Part shown: in pieces, positions 25,676 through 33,810 of the stretch | Layout: each line of letters starts with the position of its first letter | Numbering within the stretch: position 1 is the first letter of the stretch | Assembly: GCF_015461835.1 (NCBI RefSeq) | Contig: NZ_JACOPX010000011.1 | Location: 124,001 to 188,000, forward strand | Reading direction: 5' to 3' | Length of the DNA: 64,000 bases | Source of the DNA: Pseudomonas neuropathica | Lineage (GTDB): Bacteria; Pseudomonadota; Gammaproteobacteria; Pseudomonadales; Pseudomonadaceae | Notes under the pieces: model-generated | What the model was told of the DNA's origin: nothing | The model's database searches: none | What the model saw: only the letters and a program-made list of their open reading frames with translations | Program-made: the position numbers and the translations under genes

Positions 25676-28102
25676 TTACCACTTGTAAGTGGCGCTGGCG
25701 ACAACACTGCGCGTGTCACCGTAGTAGCAGTAGAAGCTGTCGCAGGTGGAAATGTATTCCTTGTCAAACAGGTTGGTCGCGTTGAGTGCCAGCGACGCGC
25801 CTTTGAGGCTGTTGTCCAGGCGGCCGAGGTCGTAATGCACCGAAGCGTCGAACACGGTGTAGGCGTCCGCCTTGCCCAGCCAGGTATTGGCCTTGTCGCC
25901 GTAGGTGTTGCCGGTGTAACGCACGCCACCGCCAATGCCGAAGCCGTCGAGCACGCCGGCGTGCCAGGTGTAGTCAGTCCACAGCGACGCTTGCTGGTTC
26001 GGCATCAGTTGCAGGCGATTGCCCTTGTCGACGCCATTTTGTACTTCCGATTTGGCCAGGGTGTAGGCAGCGATGACTTTGAGGTTGTCGGTGACGTCGG
26101 AAACCGCTTCCAGCTCCAGGCCTTTGACTTTCACTTCGCCGGTCTGACTGGTGATCGACACGTTGTTGACGAAGGTGTTGACCGAAACGTTCTTCTGGGT
26201 GAGGTCATACACGGCGGCGGTCAGCAGGGTTTTGCTGCCCGGCGGCTGGTACTTGATGCCCAGTTCCCACTGCTTGCCTTCGGTTGGTTTGAGCGAACCG
26301 GTCGAGGTGGCGTCGGCGCCCGTGGTCGGCTGGAAGGATTCAGCGTACGACAGGTACGGCACGAAACCGTTGTCGAAGACGTAGCTGAGCGCGGCGTTGC
26401 CGCTGAACGCCTTGTCACGCTGGGTGTTGGTGGCATCGCCCTTGTTGATGAACTTTGTGCTGGTGTGCACCCAGTCTTCACGGCCACCGAGGGTCAGGCG
26501 CCACTGGTCGAGGGCCATCTGATCCTGGATGTACAGGCCGGTCTGGTAGGTCTTCTGGTCGTAATCGTAAAACGCGGTGGAGCGCGCTGGACGCACGATC
26601 GGCTGACCATAGATCGGCGTGATCACGTTGGTGGTCAGGCCGTCACCGAAGATCGAGGTGTAGTTGGTGTTGCTGCGCTGATGGTCCAGACCCAACAACA
26701 GAGTGTGGCGGATATCGCCAGTGGCGAAGTCAGCCTGGAAGTTGTTGTCCACGGCGAACTGGCTGATGTCTTCTTCGACGCTGGTGCTGGTGCGCCCGAC
26801 GTTGCCTTGATCATCCACTTCGGTGAACGGGTACGACCCTGGCGTCAGCGACTGGAACGACAGGTCCGACTTGGTGTAGCGCAGGTTCTGCTTGAACTGC
26901 CAGACATCGTTCAGACGATGTTCGAAGGCATAGCCCAGCGCGTAGTAGGTGCGATCGTAATATTCCCAGTCCGGATCACCCAGATTCTTGTGATGGGAAA
27001 TATCACCGAACGGCGATTTGATCTTGGTGCCCTGCACCGGCAGGAACTGGCTGGTGATGCCGGTATCGTCGCGGGTGAACTGGCTCAGCAGGGTGAGCTT
27101 GGTGTCGTCGTCGATGTTCCAGGTCAGGCTCGGCGCGATGTTGTAGCGCTTGTTGTCGACGTGATCGACCTGTGTTCCGCTGTCGCGTACGACGCCGCTG
27201 ATACCGTAGAGGAACTGGCCGGCGTCATCGATCTTGCCGGTGCTGGCAAAGTTGATCTGGCGGTGATTGTCGCTGCCGTATTGCAGCTGGATTTCATTAC
27301 TGGCTTCGGCACTTGGGCGACGGCTGACCATGTCCAGCAGGCCGCCCGGCGGGGTCTGGCCGTAAACCGAGGAGGCCGGGCCGCGCAGCAGGGCGAGGCG
27401 GTCGAGGTTCCAGGTTTCCTGTTTCGGGTTGGCGTACACGCCTTTTGGCAGCGGCAGGCCATCGAGGAACTGGGTCGGTTCGAAACCGCGCACACGCAGC
27501 CAGTCGGCACGGGTGTCGCTGCCGTAGCTGCTGGCGGTGATACCCGGCATGTAGCGCACGGCGTCATCGAGGCTGTGCACGCTGCGGTCGTCCATTTGCT
27601 GGCGAGTCGCGACGGAGATCGAACGCGGTGCTTCGACCAGCGCGGTGTCGGTCTTGCTGCCAGCGGCGGTGCGAGTGGCGGTATAGCCTTCGACCGGGCC
27701 CCAGGCGCTTTCGAAGTTTTCCACACCGATGACGGAAGTTTCCGGCAGGGCCAGTGTCCCTTCAGGCACCGCCACAAGGGTGTAGGTGCCGGTGCTGCTT
27801 TGTTCCAGTTGCAGACCGGTGCCACGCAGGGCCGCGCGCAAGGCACCGGCCGCGTCGTACTGGCCGTTGACCGGTGCCGAGGTTTTGCCTGCCGCCAGCG
27901 ACGGATTCAGCGACAGCGCAATGCCGCCCTGGCTGGCGATCTGGTTCAGGGTGGTCGACAGTGGCGCCGCCGGCAGGTTGTAGGCGCGCACGCTGGACGC
28001 TTGTTCAGCGGCGAGCAACGGACTGCTGATCAGCGGCGCGCTGAACGCGATGGCGACGGCCAGCAGACTGGGGCGCAACAAGGTGTCTAGCGAACGGGAC
28101 AT
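25676..28102 (-). CDS. fiuA: TonB-dependent hydroxamate siderophore receptor with signalling domain (FiuA-like)
   Basis: An 808-residue outer-membrane receptor. The signal peptide ends near residue 32 (SSPLLAA), an STN signalling domain spans about 45-100, the plug has VRGFEPTQFLDGLPLP and LDRLALLRGPASSVYG, and the 22-strand barrel ends in YKW. The STCDSFYCYYGD loop before the last strand is typical of the FhuA/FoxA/FhuE/FiuA group. Coupling to a sigma/anti-sigma pair, and the cre/GST neighbourhood shared with P. aeruginosa fiuA, favour the ferrichrome receptor; FoxA (ferrioxamine) is the alternative. AGGAG precedes the ATG. Confidence 0.88.
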   Translation of the reverse strand: MSRSLDTLLRPSLLAVAIAFSAPLISSPLLAAEQASSVRAYNLPAAPLSTTLNQIASQGGIALSLNPSLAAGKTSAPVNGQYDAAGALRAALRGTGLQLEQSSTGTYTLVAVPEGTLALPETSVIGVENFESAWGPVEGYTATRTAAGSKTDTALVEAPRSISVATRQQMDDRSVHSLDDAVRYMPGITASSYGSDTRADWLRVRGFEPTQFLDGLPLPKGVYANPKQETWNLDRLALLRGPASSVYGQTPPGGLLDMVSRRPSAEASNEIQLQYGSDNHRQINFASTGKIDDAGQFLYGISGVVRDSGTQVDHVDNKRYNIAPSLTWNIDDDTKLTLLSQFTRDDTGITSQFLPVQGTKIKSPFGDISHHKNLGDPDWEYYDRTYYALGYAFEHRLNDVWQFKQNLRYTKSDLSFQSLTPGSYPFTEVDDQGNVGRTSTSVEEDISQFAVDNNFQADFATGDIRHTLLLGLDHQRSNTNYTSIFGDGLTTNVITPIYGQPIVRPARSTAFYDYDQKTYQTGLYIQDQMALDQWRLTLGGREDWVHTSTKFINKGDATNTQRDKAFSGNAALSYVFDNGFVPYLSYAESFQPTTGADATSTGSLKPTEGKQWELGIKYQPPGSKTLLTAAVYDLTQKNVSVNTFVNNVSITSQTGEVKVKGLELEAVSDVTDNLKVIAAYTLAKSEVQNGVDKGNRLQLMPNQQASLWTDYTWHAGVLDGFGIGGGVRYTGNTYGDKANTWLGKADAYTVFDASVHYDLGRLDNSLKGASLALNATNLFDKEYISTCDSFYCYYGDTRSVVASATYKW

Positions 28103-28223
28103 ACGGCGGCTCCTGAATGGAAATATTTCTCAATTGCCTGTGTGCCGGATGAGAATCAGAAAGTGATAGGGCGGGATGAAAATAATTTCGATTGACTGGA
28201 AAACAGCCACATTTCTGCGGGCT

Positions 28224-28335
28224 TGATCGTTCCCACGCTCCGCGTGGGAATGCCTCAATGGACGCTCTGCGTCCGCTTCGGCAGGGACGCAGAGCGTCCC
28301 GGGCTGCATTCCCACGCAGAGCGTGGGAACGATCA
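28224..28335. repeat. Compound palindromic repeat (family C)
   Basis: A 112 bp near-perfect inverted element with outer arms TGATCGTTCCCACGCTC and GAGCGTGGGAACGATCA, secondary arms CGTGGGAATGC/GCATTCCCACG, and an inner hairpin GACGCTCTGCGTC/GACGCAGAGCGTC. It fills the fiuR-fiuA gap, so a message running through both would carry a very stable hairpin. It is unrelated to families A, B and the MITE-like repeat. Confidence 0.85.
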
Positions 28336-28337
28336 GG

Positions 28338-29312
28338 TCAAGGGGAGGAGGGCTCGGCCTTCGCCACGGTCACCCAATACGGCGTATGCCGCTCAATCTG
28401 CACCGGCAGGGTCGGCAGCAGGGCGCTCAAGGCTTTATCAGTGTCATGCAGGGGGAAGCTACCGGTAATCCGCAGATCCGCCACTTCCGGCGCCACGCCC
28501 AGATGCCCACGACGATAACGCCCCAGCTCATGCACCAGATCGCCCAGTCGCGCGTTGTCGACCACCAGCATGCCGCGCGTCCAGGCATCGGCGCCGGGGT
28601 TGAGCGCGACGATCGAGCCCAATCCATCACTGCGCAGCAACACTTGCTGGCCTTCATGGAGAATTTGCTCTTCAGGGCTGGATTGTGGGTGCGCCGCGAC
28701 CGCCGACTGCAACACACTCAGGCGCGTGCCTTGGTCTTCACGCTTGACCAGGAACCGCGTACCCAGCGCGCGCATGCTGCCTTCGCGGGTTTCGACGATA
28801 AAGGGGCGCGCATCGCCATGACCGGTTTCGACGAGAATTTCGCCTTCCTGCAACACGATCAACCGGCGCTTGTCATCGAACCGCACGTCTACCGCACTGT
28901 GAGTGTTCAGATTCAACACAGTGCCGTCCGCCAGACGCACGGTGCGCTGCTCACCGGTCGCGGTGCGTTGGTCGGCGAGCCAGTAATCCAGTGGCAGAAA
29001 GCGTTCGCTGGCGAACAGCCCCACACCGACCAGCACCACAACGCTGGCCAGCCCACTGCCCAGTCTGCGCACCCGGCGGCGAATGCCTTCGCGCGACTGC
29101 AGCAAGGCACTGCGGGCCGGACCTTTGGCCACGCTGAAGCGCTGATCGAGCATGCCCAGTTGCCGCCACGCGCGGGCATGTTCTTCATGGGCCGCATGCC
29201 ATTTGGCGAACTCCTCGCGCTCCAGCGGGCTGCTCGAATCGAGGGTCAGTTGCCAGGCAATCGCCGCGTCCAGCACATGCGCCGGCACCGGTCTGGAACT
29301 GGCCGGGCTCAC
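28338..29312 (-). CDS. fiuR: FecR-type anti-sigma regulator (FiuR-like)
   Basis: A 324-residue transmembrane sensor. The cytoplasmic N-terminus has EREEFAKWHAAHEEHARAWRQL (the sigma-binding DUF4880-type region), a TM helix spans about 85-103, and the periplasmic FecR domain includes RTVRLADGTVLNLN. It passes the receptor signal to FiuI. A GTG start at 29312 overlaps the sigma-gene stop by four bases. The fiuA receptor follows after the family C repeat. Confidence 0.9.
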   Translation of the reverse strand: MSPASSRPVPAHVLDAAIAWQLTLDSSSPLEREEFAKWHAAHEEHARAWRQLGMLDQRFSVAKGPARSALLQSREGIRRRVRRLGSGLASVVVLVGVGLFASERFLPLDYWLADQRTATGEQRTVRLADGTVLNLNTHSAVDVRFDDKRRLIVLQEGEILVETGHGDARPFIVETREGSMRALGTRFLVKREDQGTRLSVLQSAVAAHPQSSPEEQILHEGQQVLLRSDGLGSIVALNPGADAWTRGMLVVDNARLGDLVHELGRYRRGHLGVAPEVADLRITGSFPLHDTDKALSALLPTLPVQIERHTPYWVTVAKAEPSSP

Positions 29313-29827
29313 GTCGGCTCACCGTACAGCGCGATGTAGCACTGACGAATGCCTTGCGCCAGATACTGGCGCACGCGCGGCACCGAGACGCCAAGCTTGT
29401 CGGCGATATCGGCATGGCTGAGGCCATCGAGGCGGTTATAAAGGAAAGCGGCGCGGGCCTTGGTCGACAGTTTGCCGAGCAAGCGGTCGATGGCTTTGAG
29501 GTCTTCGAGGATCATTTGCTGTTCTTCCACCGACGGTTGTTCGCCTTCGGGGATCAGCATCAGTTCGGTGAGGTAGGCCTGTTCCAGCGCCGCGCGGCGG
29601 AAGTAGTCGAACAGCAAGCCTTTGGCGATCGCCACCAGAAAGGCGCGCGGCTCGCGCGGTGTCAGCATGTCGTCGCGACCGAGCAGGCGGACGAAGGTGT
29701 CCTGACTGAGGTCCTCGGCACGTTGCGGGCAGGCCACATTGCGCCGCAGCCACGCCAGCAGCCAACCGCGATGGTCACGATACATCGCACCGACGAGCTC
29801 ACTGTTAGGGCTTGGGACTGACGACAC
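29309..29827 (-). CDS. fiuI: FecI-type ECF sigma factor (FiuI-like)
   Basis: A 172-residue iron-starvation ECF sigma factor. Region 2 includes RRNVACPQRAEDLSQDTFVRL and FLVAIAKGLLFDYFRR; region 4 includes LDGLSHADIADKLGVSVPRVRQYL. A GTG at 29827 gives the usual FecI-like length, though its ribosome site is poor. It would drive fiuA when the STN domain of the loaded receptor signals through FiuR. Confidence 0.88.
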   Translation of the reverse strand: MSSVPSPNSELVGAMYRDHRGWLLAWLRRNVACPQRAEDLSQDTFVRLLGRDDMLTPREPRAFLVAIAKGLLFDYFRRAALEQAYLTELMLIPEGEQPSVEEQQMILEDLKAIDRLLGKLSTKARAAFLYNRLDGLSHADIADKLGVSVPRVRQYLAQGIRQCYIALYGEPT

Positions 29828-29853
29828 CGGACATCACCGATTGGGAAATATTA

Positions 29854-29872
29854 ACTAACGCGAATTGTTCGC
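29854..29872 (-). promoter_or_regulatory. Possible Fur box / palindrome upstream of fiuI
   Basis: The perfect palindrome CGCGAA-TTG-TTCGCG (29859-29873) overlaps a 19-mer matching about half of the Fur consensus, roughly 30-45 bp upstream of the sigma gene start. Iron repression is expected for fecI-type genes, but the match is weak. Confidence 0.35.
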
Positions 29873-29938
29873 GATTGTGGCAGAGGTGGGAATGGTTAGC
29901 AATTGGCCACTGGTCAGGTGGGCATGTAAAGGCAGACC

Positions 29939-30114
29939 CCCTCACCCTAGCCCTCTCCCGGGGGGAGAGGGGACCGATTGGGGGATATTCGGGAGATACA
30001 CCGACCTGAACGATTTTCAGTGAATCCACAATCGACTCGGTCTTTCAGGTCGATGAAAAGCCCGAGACACCTCGGTCGGCTCCCTCTCCCTCTGGGAGAG
30101 GGCTGGGGTGAGGG
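29939..30114. repeat. MITE-like intergenic repeat, copy 3
   Basis: A 176 bp element with CCCTCACCCTAGCCCTCTCCC ends and a core containing GACCTGAA and TTTCAGGTCGATGAAAAG. It accounts for most of the 313 bp between fiuI and the exonuclease gene; nothing else is seen there except the Fur-like palindrome. Confidence 0.75.
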
Positions 30115-30140
30115 CGATGGATCTTGGACTTGACTCAACT

Positions 30141-30848
30141 TCAGAACGAAGGCGCCTGCTGCCTGCGTTTCCACTGACTCAACCGCTGCTGCAAATTCAA
30201 CGGACTATGAATCTGCTGACCCCGTGCCCGGCTGAACAGAATCAACGCCAACTCCGCAGTGGCCAGCGCATCGGCGCTCGCGTTGTGTCGCTCGAACACC
30301 TCAAGCTTGAACCAGTCGATCCACTCATCCAGCCCGGCCTCACGAATGTTCGCTTGCGGGCACACTAGCGGTGCAATGTCGGCGACATCCAGGAACACCT
30401 GCTGCAACTTGTGCCCCAGATGTTCCTTCAGCGCACGCCCGAGCATGTGCTGATCAAACGGCGCATGAAACGCCAGCACCGGGCTGTCGCCGATAAATTC
30501 CATGAGTTCCAGCAACGCCTCGACCGGCTCACTGCCCGCCGCAATCGCATTCGGCCCCAACCCGTGAATCAACACGCTGGGACTGAGCTTCAGCTCGCGA
30601 CATTGCAGCGTGCGTTCGAACTGCTGACTGAAATCGATCGCGCCGTCCTCGATCACCACCGCGCCAATCGACAACACACGGTCCTTGTTCAGATTCAGCC
30701 CGGTGGTCTCCAGATCCAGCACCACCCAGCGTTGTTCACGCAGGCTGCATTCGCTGAGTTCGCGGTGCACCGGCAGCTGCGCAAGACGCTGTTGCCACTC
30801 CACCGGCAACACCGGGCTGGCCGGACGCAGCCACGAGAACAGGCTCAT
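30141..30848 (-). CDS. DnaQ-like 3'-5' exonuclease (DEDD family)
   Basis: A 235-residue exonuclease-fold protein. Exo I is VVLDLETTGLN (the DxE pair), Exo II is in FHAPFDQHML, and Exo III is HNASADALATAEL with the HxxxxD pair. It is not the replicative epsilon subunit (different length and N-terminus). Its ATG overlaps the stop of the DUF294 gene by four bases. This DUF294-exonuclease pair is conserved in pseudomonads, usually next to acetate uptake genes that are absent here. Confidence 0.9.
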   Translation of the reverse strand: MSLFSWLRPASPVLPVEWQQRLAQLPVHRELSECSLREQRWVVLDLETTGLNLNKDRVLSIGAVVIEDGAIDFSQQFERTLQCRELKLSPSVLIHGLGPNAIAAGSEPVEALLELMEFIGDSPVLAFHAPFDQHMLGRALKEHLGHKLQQVFLDVADIAPLVCPQANIREAGLDEWIDWFKLEVFERHNASADALATAELALILFSRARGQQIHSPLNLQQRLSQWKRRQQAPSF

Positions 30849-32785
30849 AGCTGATACCGCAAGGTCAGGCTGCTCTGCAGGCGCTGGGCCTGGCGCAGGG
30901 ACTCACGCAGGATGCGCCGGTCGAGGTGATTGAGGCTGTCCGGGTCGACGCGGTTGGAATAGGGCAGGTTCTCCCGCGTCTGCAGTTGATGCTGTTGCAT
31001 GCGCGTTTGCTGAATGAAGTGATAGGCCTCTTCATACGCCGCGCCATCCAGTCGCTCGATGACTTCTTTCTCGACCAACTGACGGAAGCGCTCGAGGGTA
31101 TTGTTGGTGTCGATGCCGTTGGCCAGCGCGAGCAAGCGTGCGCCATCCACGAACGGCGTCAGCCCCTGCACCTTGAGGTCCAGCGTGGCTTTTTCGCCAT
31201 TCTTGCGCGCCAGCACAAACTCGCGGAAACGCCCCACCGGTGGACGGTTGCGCAGGGCGTTCTCGGCCATCATGCGCTGGAACAAACGGTTGTCACCGAC
31301 CTGATCGAGAATGCCGCGGCGCAATTGTTCGCAGCCTTTTTCATCGCCCCAGACCACACGCAGATCGAAGTAGATACTCGAACCGAGCAGATTCTCCGGC
31401 GTCGCCTCACGAATAAACGCCGCAAAGCGTCGCGCCCATTCCGCCCGCGACAGACACAGCTCGGGATTGCCGGCCATGATGTTGCCCTTGCACAGGGTGA
31501 AACCGCACAACGCCAGACTCTGGTTGATCTGCTGGGCAATCGGCAGCAGCTTGCCGCGAATCTCCGCTGCATGCGCAGCATCGCGGGCGTCGAACAGAAT
31601 GCCGTTGTCCTGATCGGTATGCAGCGTCTGCTCACGGCGGCCTTCGCTGCCGAAACACAGCCAACTGAACGGCACGCCGGGATCGCCTTTTTCCGCGAGG
31701 GTCAGTTCGATCACCCGGCACACGGTGTGGTCGTTGAGCAGGGTGATGATGTGGGTGATCTGCGTCGAGGACGCGCCGTGGGCGAGCATGCGTTCGACCA
31801 GTTGGCCGATCTCGCCGCGCAGGCTCACCAGTTGTTCGACGCGCTGGGCGCTGCGAATCGTCCGGGCCAGGTGCACCAGGTCGACCCGTTGCAGGGAAAA
31901 CAGATCGCGCTCGGAGACCACGCCACACAAACGCTGATCCTTGACCAGACAGACGTGGGCGATATGCCGTTCGGTCATGGCAATCGCTGCATCGAACGCA
32001 CTGTGATCCGGCGACAAGTAGAAGGGCGCGGGTGTCATGTGGCGCTCGATAGCCTCGCTGAAATCACCGACGCCCGCAGCCACGACATGACGCAGATCGC
32101 GCAGGGTGAAAATCCCCAGCGGGGCTTTGTGTTCATCTACCGCCACGATGCTGCCGACCTGCTGCTCGTGCATCAGCTTCACCGCTTCACGCAATGGCGT
32201 GTCGGGGCTGCAGGTGACCGGGTGCCGCATCGCCAGTTCGCCCAGTCGGGTGTTCAGCGAGTACTGCGTGCCGAGGGTTTCCACGGCTTTCTGCTGCACT
32301 TGCTGATTGACCTGATCAAGCAGGCTGCTGACCCCGCGTAACGCGAAGTCGCGGAAGGTGCTGGAGAGGGCGAACAGCTTGATGAACGCCAGTTTGTTCA
32401 GTTGCAGGCAGAAGGTGTCTTCGCCGGCCAGGTGTTCGGTGCGAGTCGCGCGTTCGCCGAGCAACGCGGCCAGCGGAAAGCATTCGCCGGTGGTGATTTC
32501 AAACGTGGTCTCGGTGCCGGGTTTGGTGATGTGCTGACGTTCGCCGACCACCCGACCTTGCTTGACGATATAGAAGTGTTCAACCGGGCCGTCGGCGGGT
32601 TTGATGATGCTCTCGCCCTGGCCGTAGAAACGCAGCTGGCATTGCTCCACCAGATAAGCCAGGTGGGCGTGTTCCATCTGATTGAAGGGCGGGAAGCGCT
32701 GGAGGAATTGCAGGGTGCCCTGAATGTTCTGCAATACCGCGGTTTTCCCTGCCTGGGTGAAGGCGTCCGCTTTACTCATAACCAT
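30845..32785 (-). CDS. cNMP-binding/CBS/DUF294 nucleotidyltransferase-like signalling protein
   Basis: A 646-residue multidomain cytoplasmic protein. A cyclic-nucleotide-binding-like domain spans about 25-140, two CBS domains about 175-300 (HPVTCSPDTPLREAVKLM and RHMTPAPFYLSPDHSAFDA), and a nucleotidyltransferase-like DUF294 domain follows with GSEGRREQTLHTDQDNG holding the GS and DxD residues, then a helical C-terminal domain. It resembles a GlnD-like transferase core coupled to ligand sensing; substrate unknown. The start could be two codons downstream (MSKADAF). Coupled to the exonuclease. Confidence 0.88.
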   Translation of the reverse strand: MVMSKADAFTQAGKTAVLQNIQGTLQFLQRFPPFNQMEHAHLAYLVEQCQLRFYGQGESIIKPADGPVEHFYIVKQGRVVGERQHITKPGTETTFEITTGECFPLAALLGERATRTEHLAGEDTFCLQLNKLAFIKLFALSSTFRDFALRGVSSLLDQVNQQVQQKAVETLGTQYSLNTRLGELAMRHPVTCSPDTPLREAVKLMHEQQVGSIVAVDEHKAPLGIFTLRDLRHVVAAGVGDFSEAIERHMTPAPFYLSPDHSAFDAAIAMTERHIAHVCLVKDQRLCGVVSERDLFSLQRVDLVHLARTIRSAQRVEQLVSLRGEIGQLVERMLAHGASSTQITHIITLLNDHTVCRVIELTLAEKGDPGVPFSWLCFGSEGRREQTLHTDQDNGILFDARDAAHAAEIRGKLLPIAQQINQSLALCGFTLCKGNIMAGNPELCLSRAEWARRFAAFIREATPENLLGSSIYFDLRVVWGDEKGCEQLRRGILDQVGDNRLFQRMMAENALRNRPPVGRFREFVLARKNGEKATLDLKVQGLTPFVDGARLLALANGIDTNNTLERFRQLVEKEVIERLDGAAYEEAYHFIQQTRMQQHQLQTRENLPYSNRVDPDSLNHLDRRILRESLRQAQRLQSSLTLRYQL

Positions 32786-33038
32786 TACCGCAGTCTTTTT
32801 CGAATTGTTGTTGTCGGATCGTTCTGACCATGGTCGACCCCTGCGGGCGGGGTGCCCATTGGACGTAAGTCTAGGTTTGAGTTGCCGTTGGGCACATTTG
32901 GGAAGTGCCCTACAAAAACAGTCGGAAATTCGCCCGCCAGCCTCTTGGAAAAAAATCCGACGAAGTGCACATTGAAGCGCTGCTTAGCGATGTCTGACGA
33001 CTGTGCCAGGTGATTGATTTGAAAACGTAGAGAACGCC

Positions 33039-33485
33039 ATGTCCGACCACGATATTTTGAGCGACGCCGAGCGTGAAGCGCTCAGCGCTGTAATGCTCGA
33101 ACCCGATTTGCCGCCGCAGCGTGTACTGATCGTCGATGACGACAAGGACGCCCGGGAGCTGTTGTCGGAGATTCTCGCGTTGGATGGCATTCGTTGCATG
33201 ACCGCAGCCAGTGGCGAGACGGCGCTGAAGATGCTCGATGAAAAACCTTCGATCGGGCTGGTGATTACCGATTTGCGCATGGGCAACGTCGATGGCCTGG
33301 ATCTGATTCGGCAGGTGCGCGAGTCAGTGCGGGCGGCGATGCCGATCATCATTGTGTCCGGCGATGCCGATGTGAAAGACGCGATTGCGGCGATGCATTT
33401 GAGCGTGGTGGATTTTTTGCTCAAGCCGATTGATACGGGCAAGTTGTTGGCGTTGGTGAAACATGAATTGGGGATAGAGCCTTAG
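33039..33485 (+). CDS. Single-domain response regulator
   Basis: A 148-residue CheY-like protein: a 27-residue leader, then the receiver with acidic DDDKD near 33-37, phospho-acceptor Asp78 in LVITDLRMG, and the switch lysine in DFLLKPID. There is no output domain, so it acts by protein contact or as a phosphate relay. No kinase gene adjoins it. It is divergent from the DUF294 gene; the 253 bp spacer holds a GGGCAC/GTGCCC hairpin near 32890-32910. Confidence 0.88.
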   Translation: MSDHDILSDAEREALSAVMLEPDLPPQRVLIVDDDKDARELLSEILALDGIRCMTAASGETALKMLDEKPSIGLVITDLRMGNVDGLDLIRQVRESVRAAMPIIIVSGDADVKDAIAAMHLSVVDFLLKPIDTGKLLALVKHELGIEP

Positions 33486-33489
33486 AAGC

Positions 33490-33715
33490 CCCTCACCCTA
33501 ACCCTCTCCCAGAGGGAGAGGGGACTGACCGAGGTGGATGTGCAAGGTCCACCGACTTGAAATTCCTAAGTCGAACTCAGGTTTTGAAAAGCACCAATAT
33601 CTGCTCCCTTTCCCCTCCACCCTGGCAATTCCTGAGCCGAGCTCAGATTTTGAAAAGCATATAAATCTGCTCCCTTTCCCCCTCTACCCCTTGGGGGAGA
33701 GGGCCGGGGTGAGGG
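33490..33715. repeat. MITE-like intergenic repeat, copy 4, internally duplicated
   Basis: A 226 bp element with the common CCCTCACCC...GGGTGAGGG ends. The core carries a 66 bp tandem duplication (AATTCCTAAG at 33561 and AATTCCTGAG at 33627, each followed by TTTTGAAAAGCA and CTGCTCCCTTTCCCC), which explains its greater length. It fills the gap between the response regulator and the glcB terminator. Confidence 0.75.
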
Positions 33716-33762
33716 GGATCGATCTCAAGCCCACCACAAATACCAGCCCACACCGCACAAAC

Positions 33763-33795
33763 AAAAAAGCCCTGATCTCTCGACCAGGGCTTTTT
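33763..33795 (-). terminator. Bidirectional rho-independent terminator (glcB / response regulator)
   Basis: AAAAAAGCCCTG ... CAGGGCTTTTT: a seven-base-pair GC stem with an A-run on one side and a T-run on the other, 16 bp beyond the glcB stop. It can work on both strands. Confidence 0.88.
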
Positions 33796-33810
33796 CACAT
33801 CAGCGCAAAT

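Noticed and set aside
25586..28090. 834-codon open frame antisense to the siderophore receptor
   Set aside because: It mirrors fiuA across its length, has no recognisable domain or ribosome site, and arises from GC-rich codon bias on the opposite strand.
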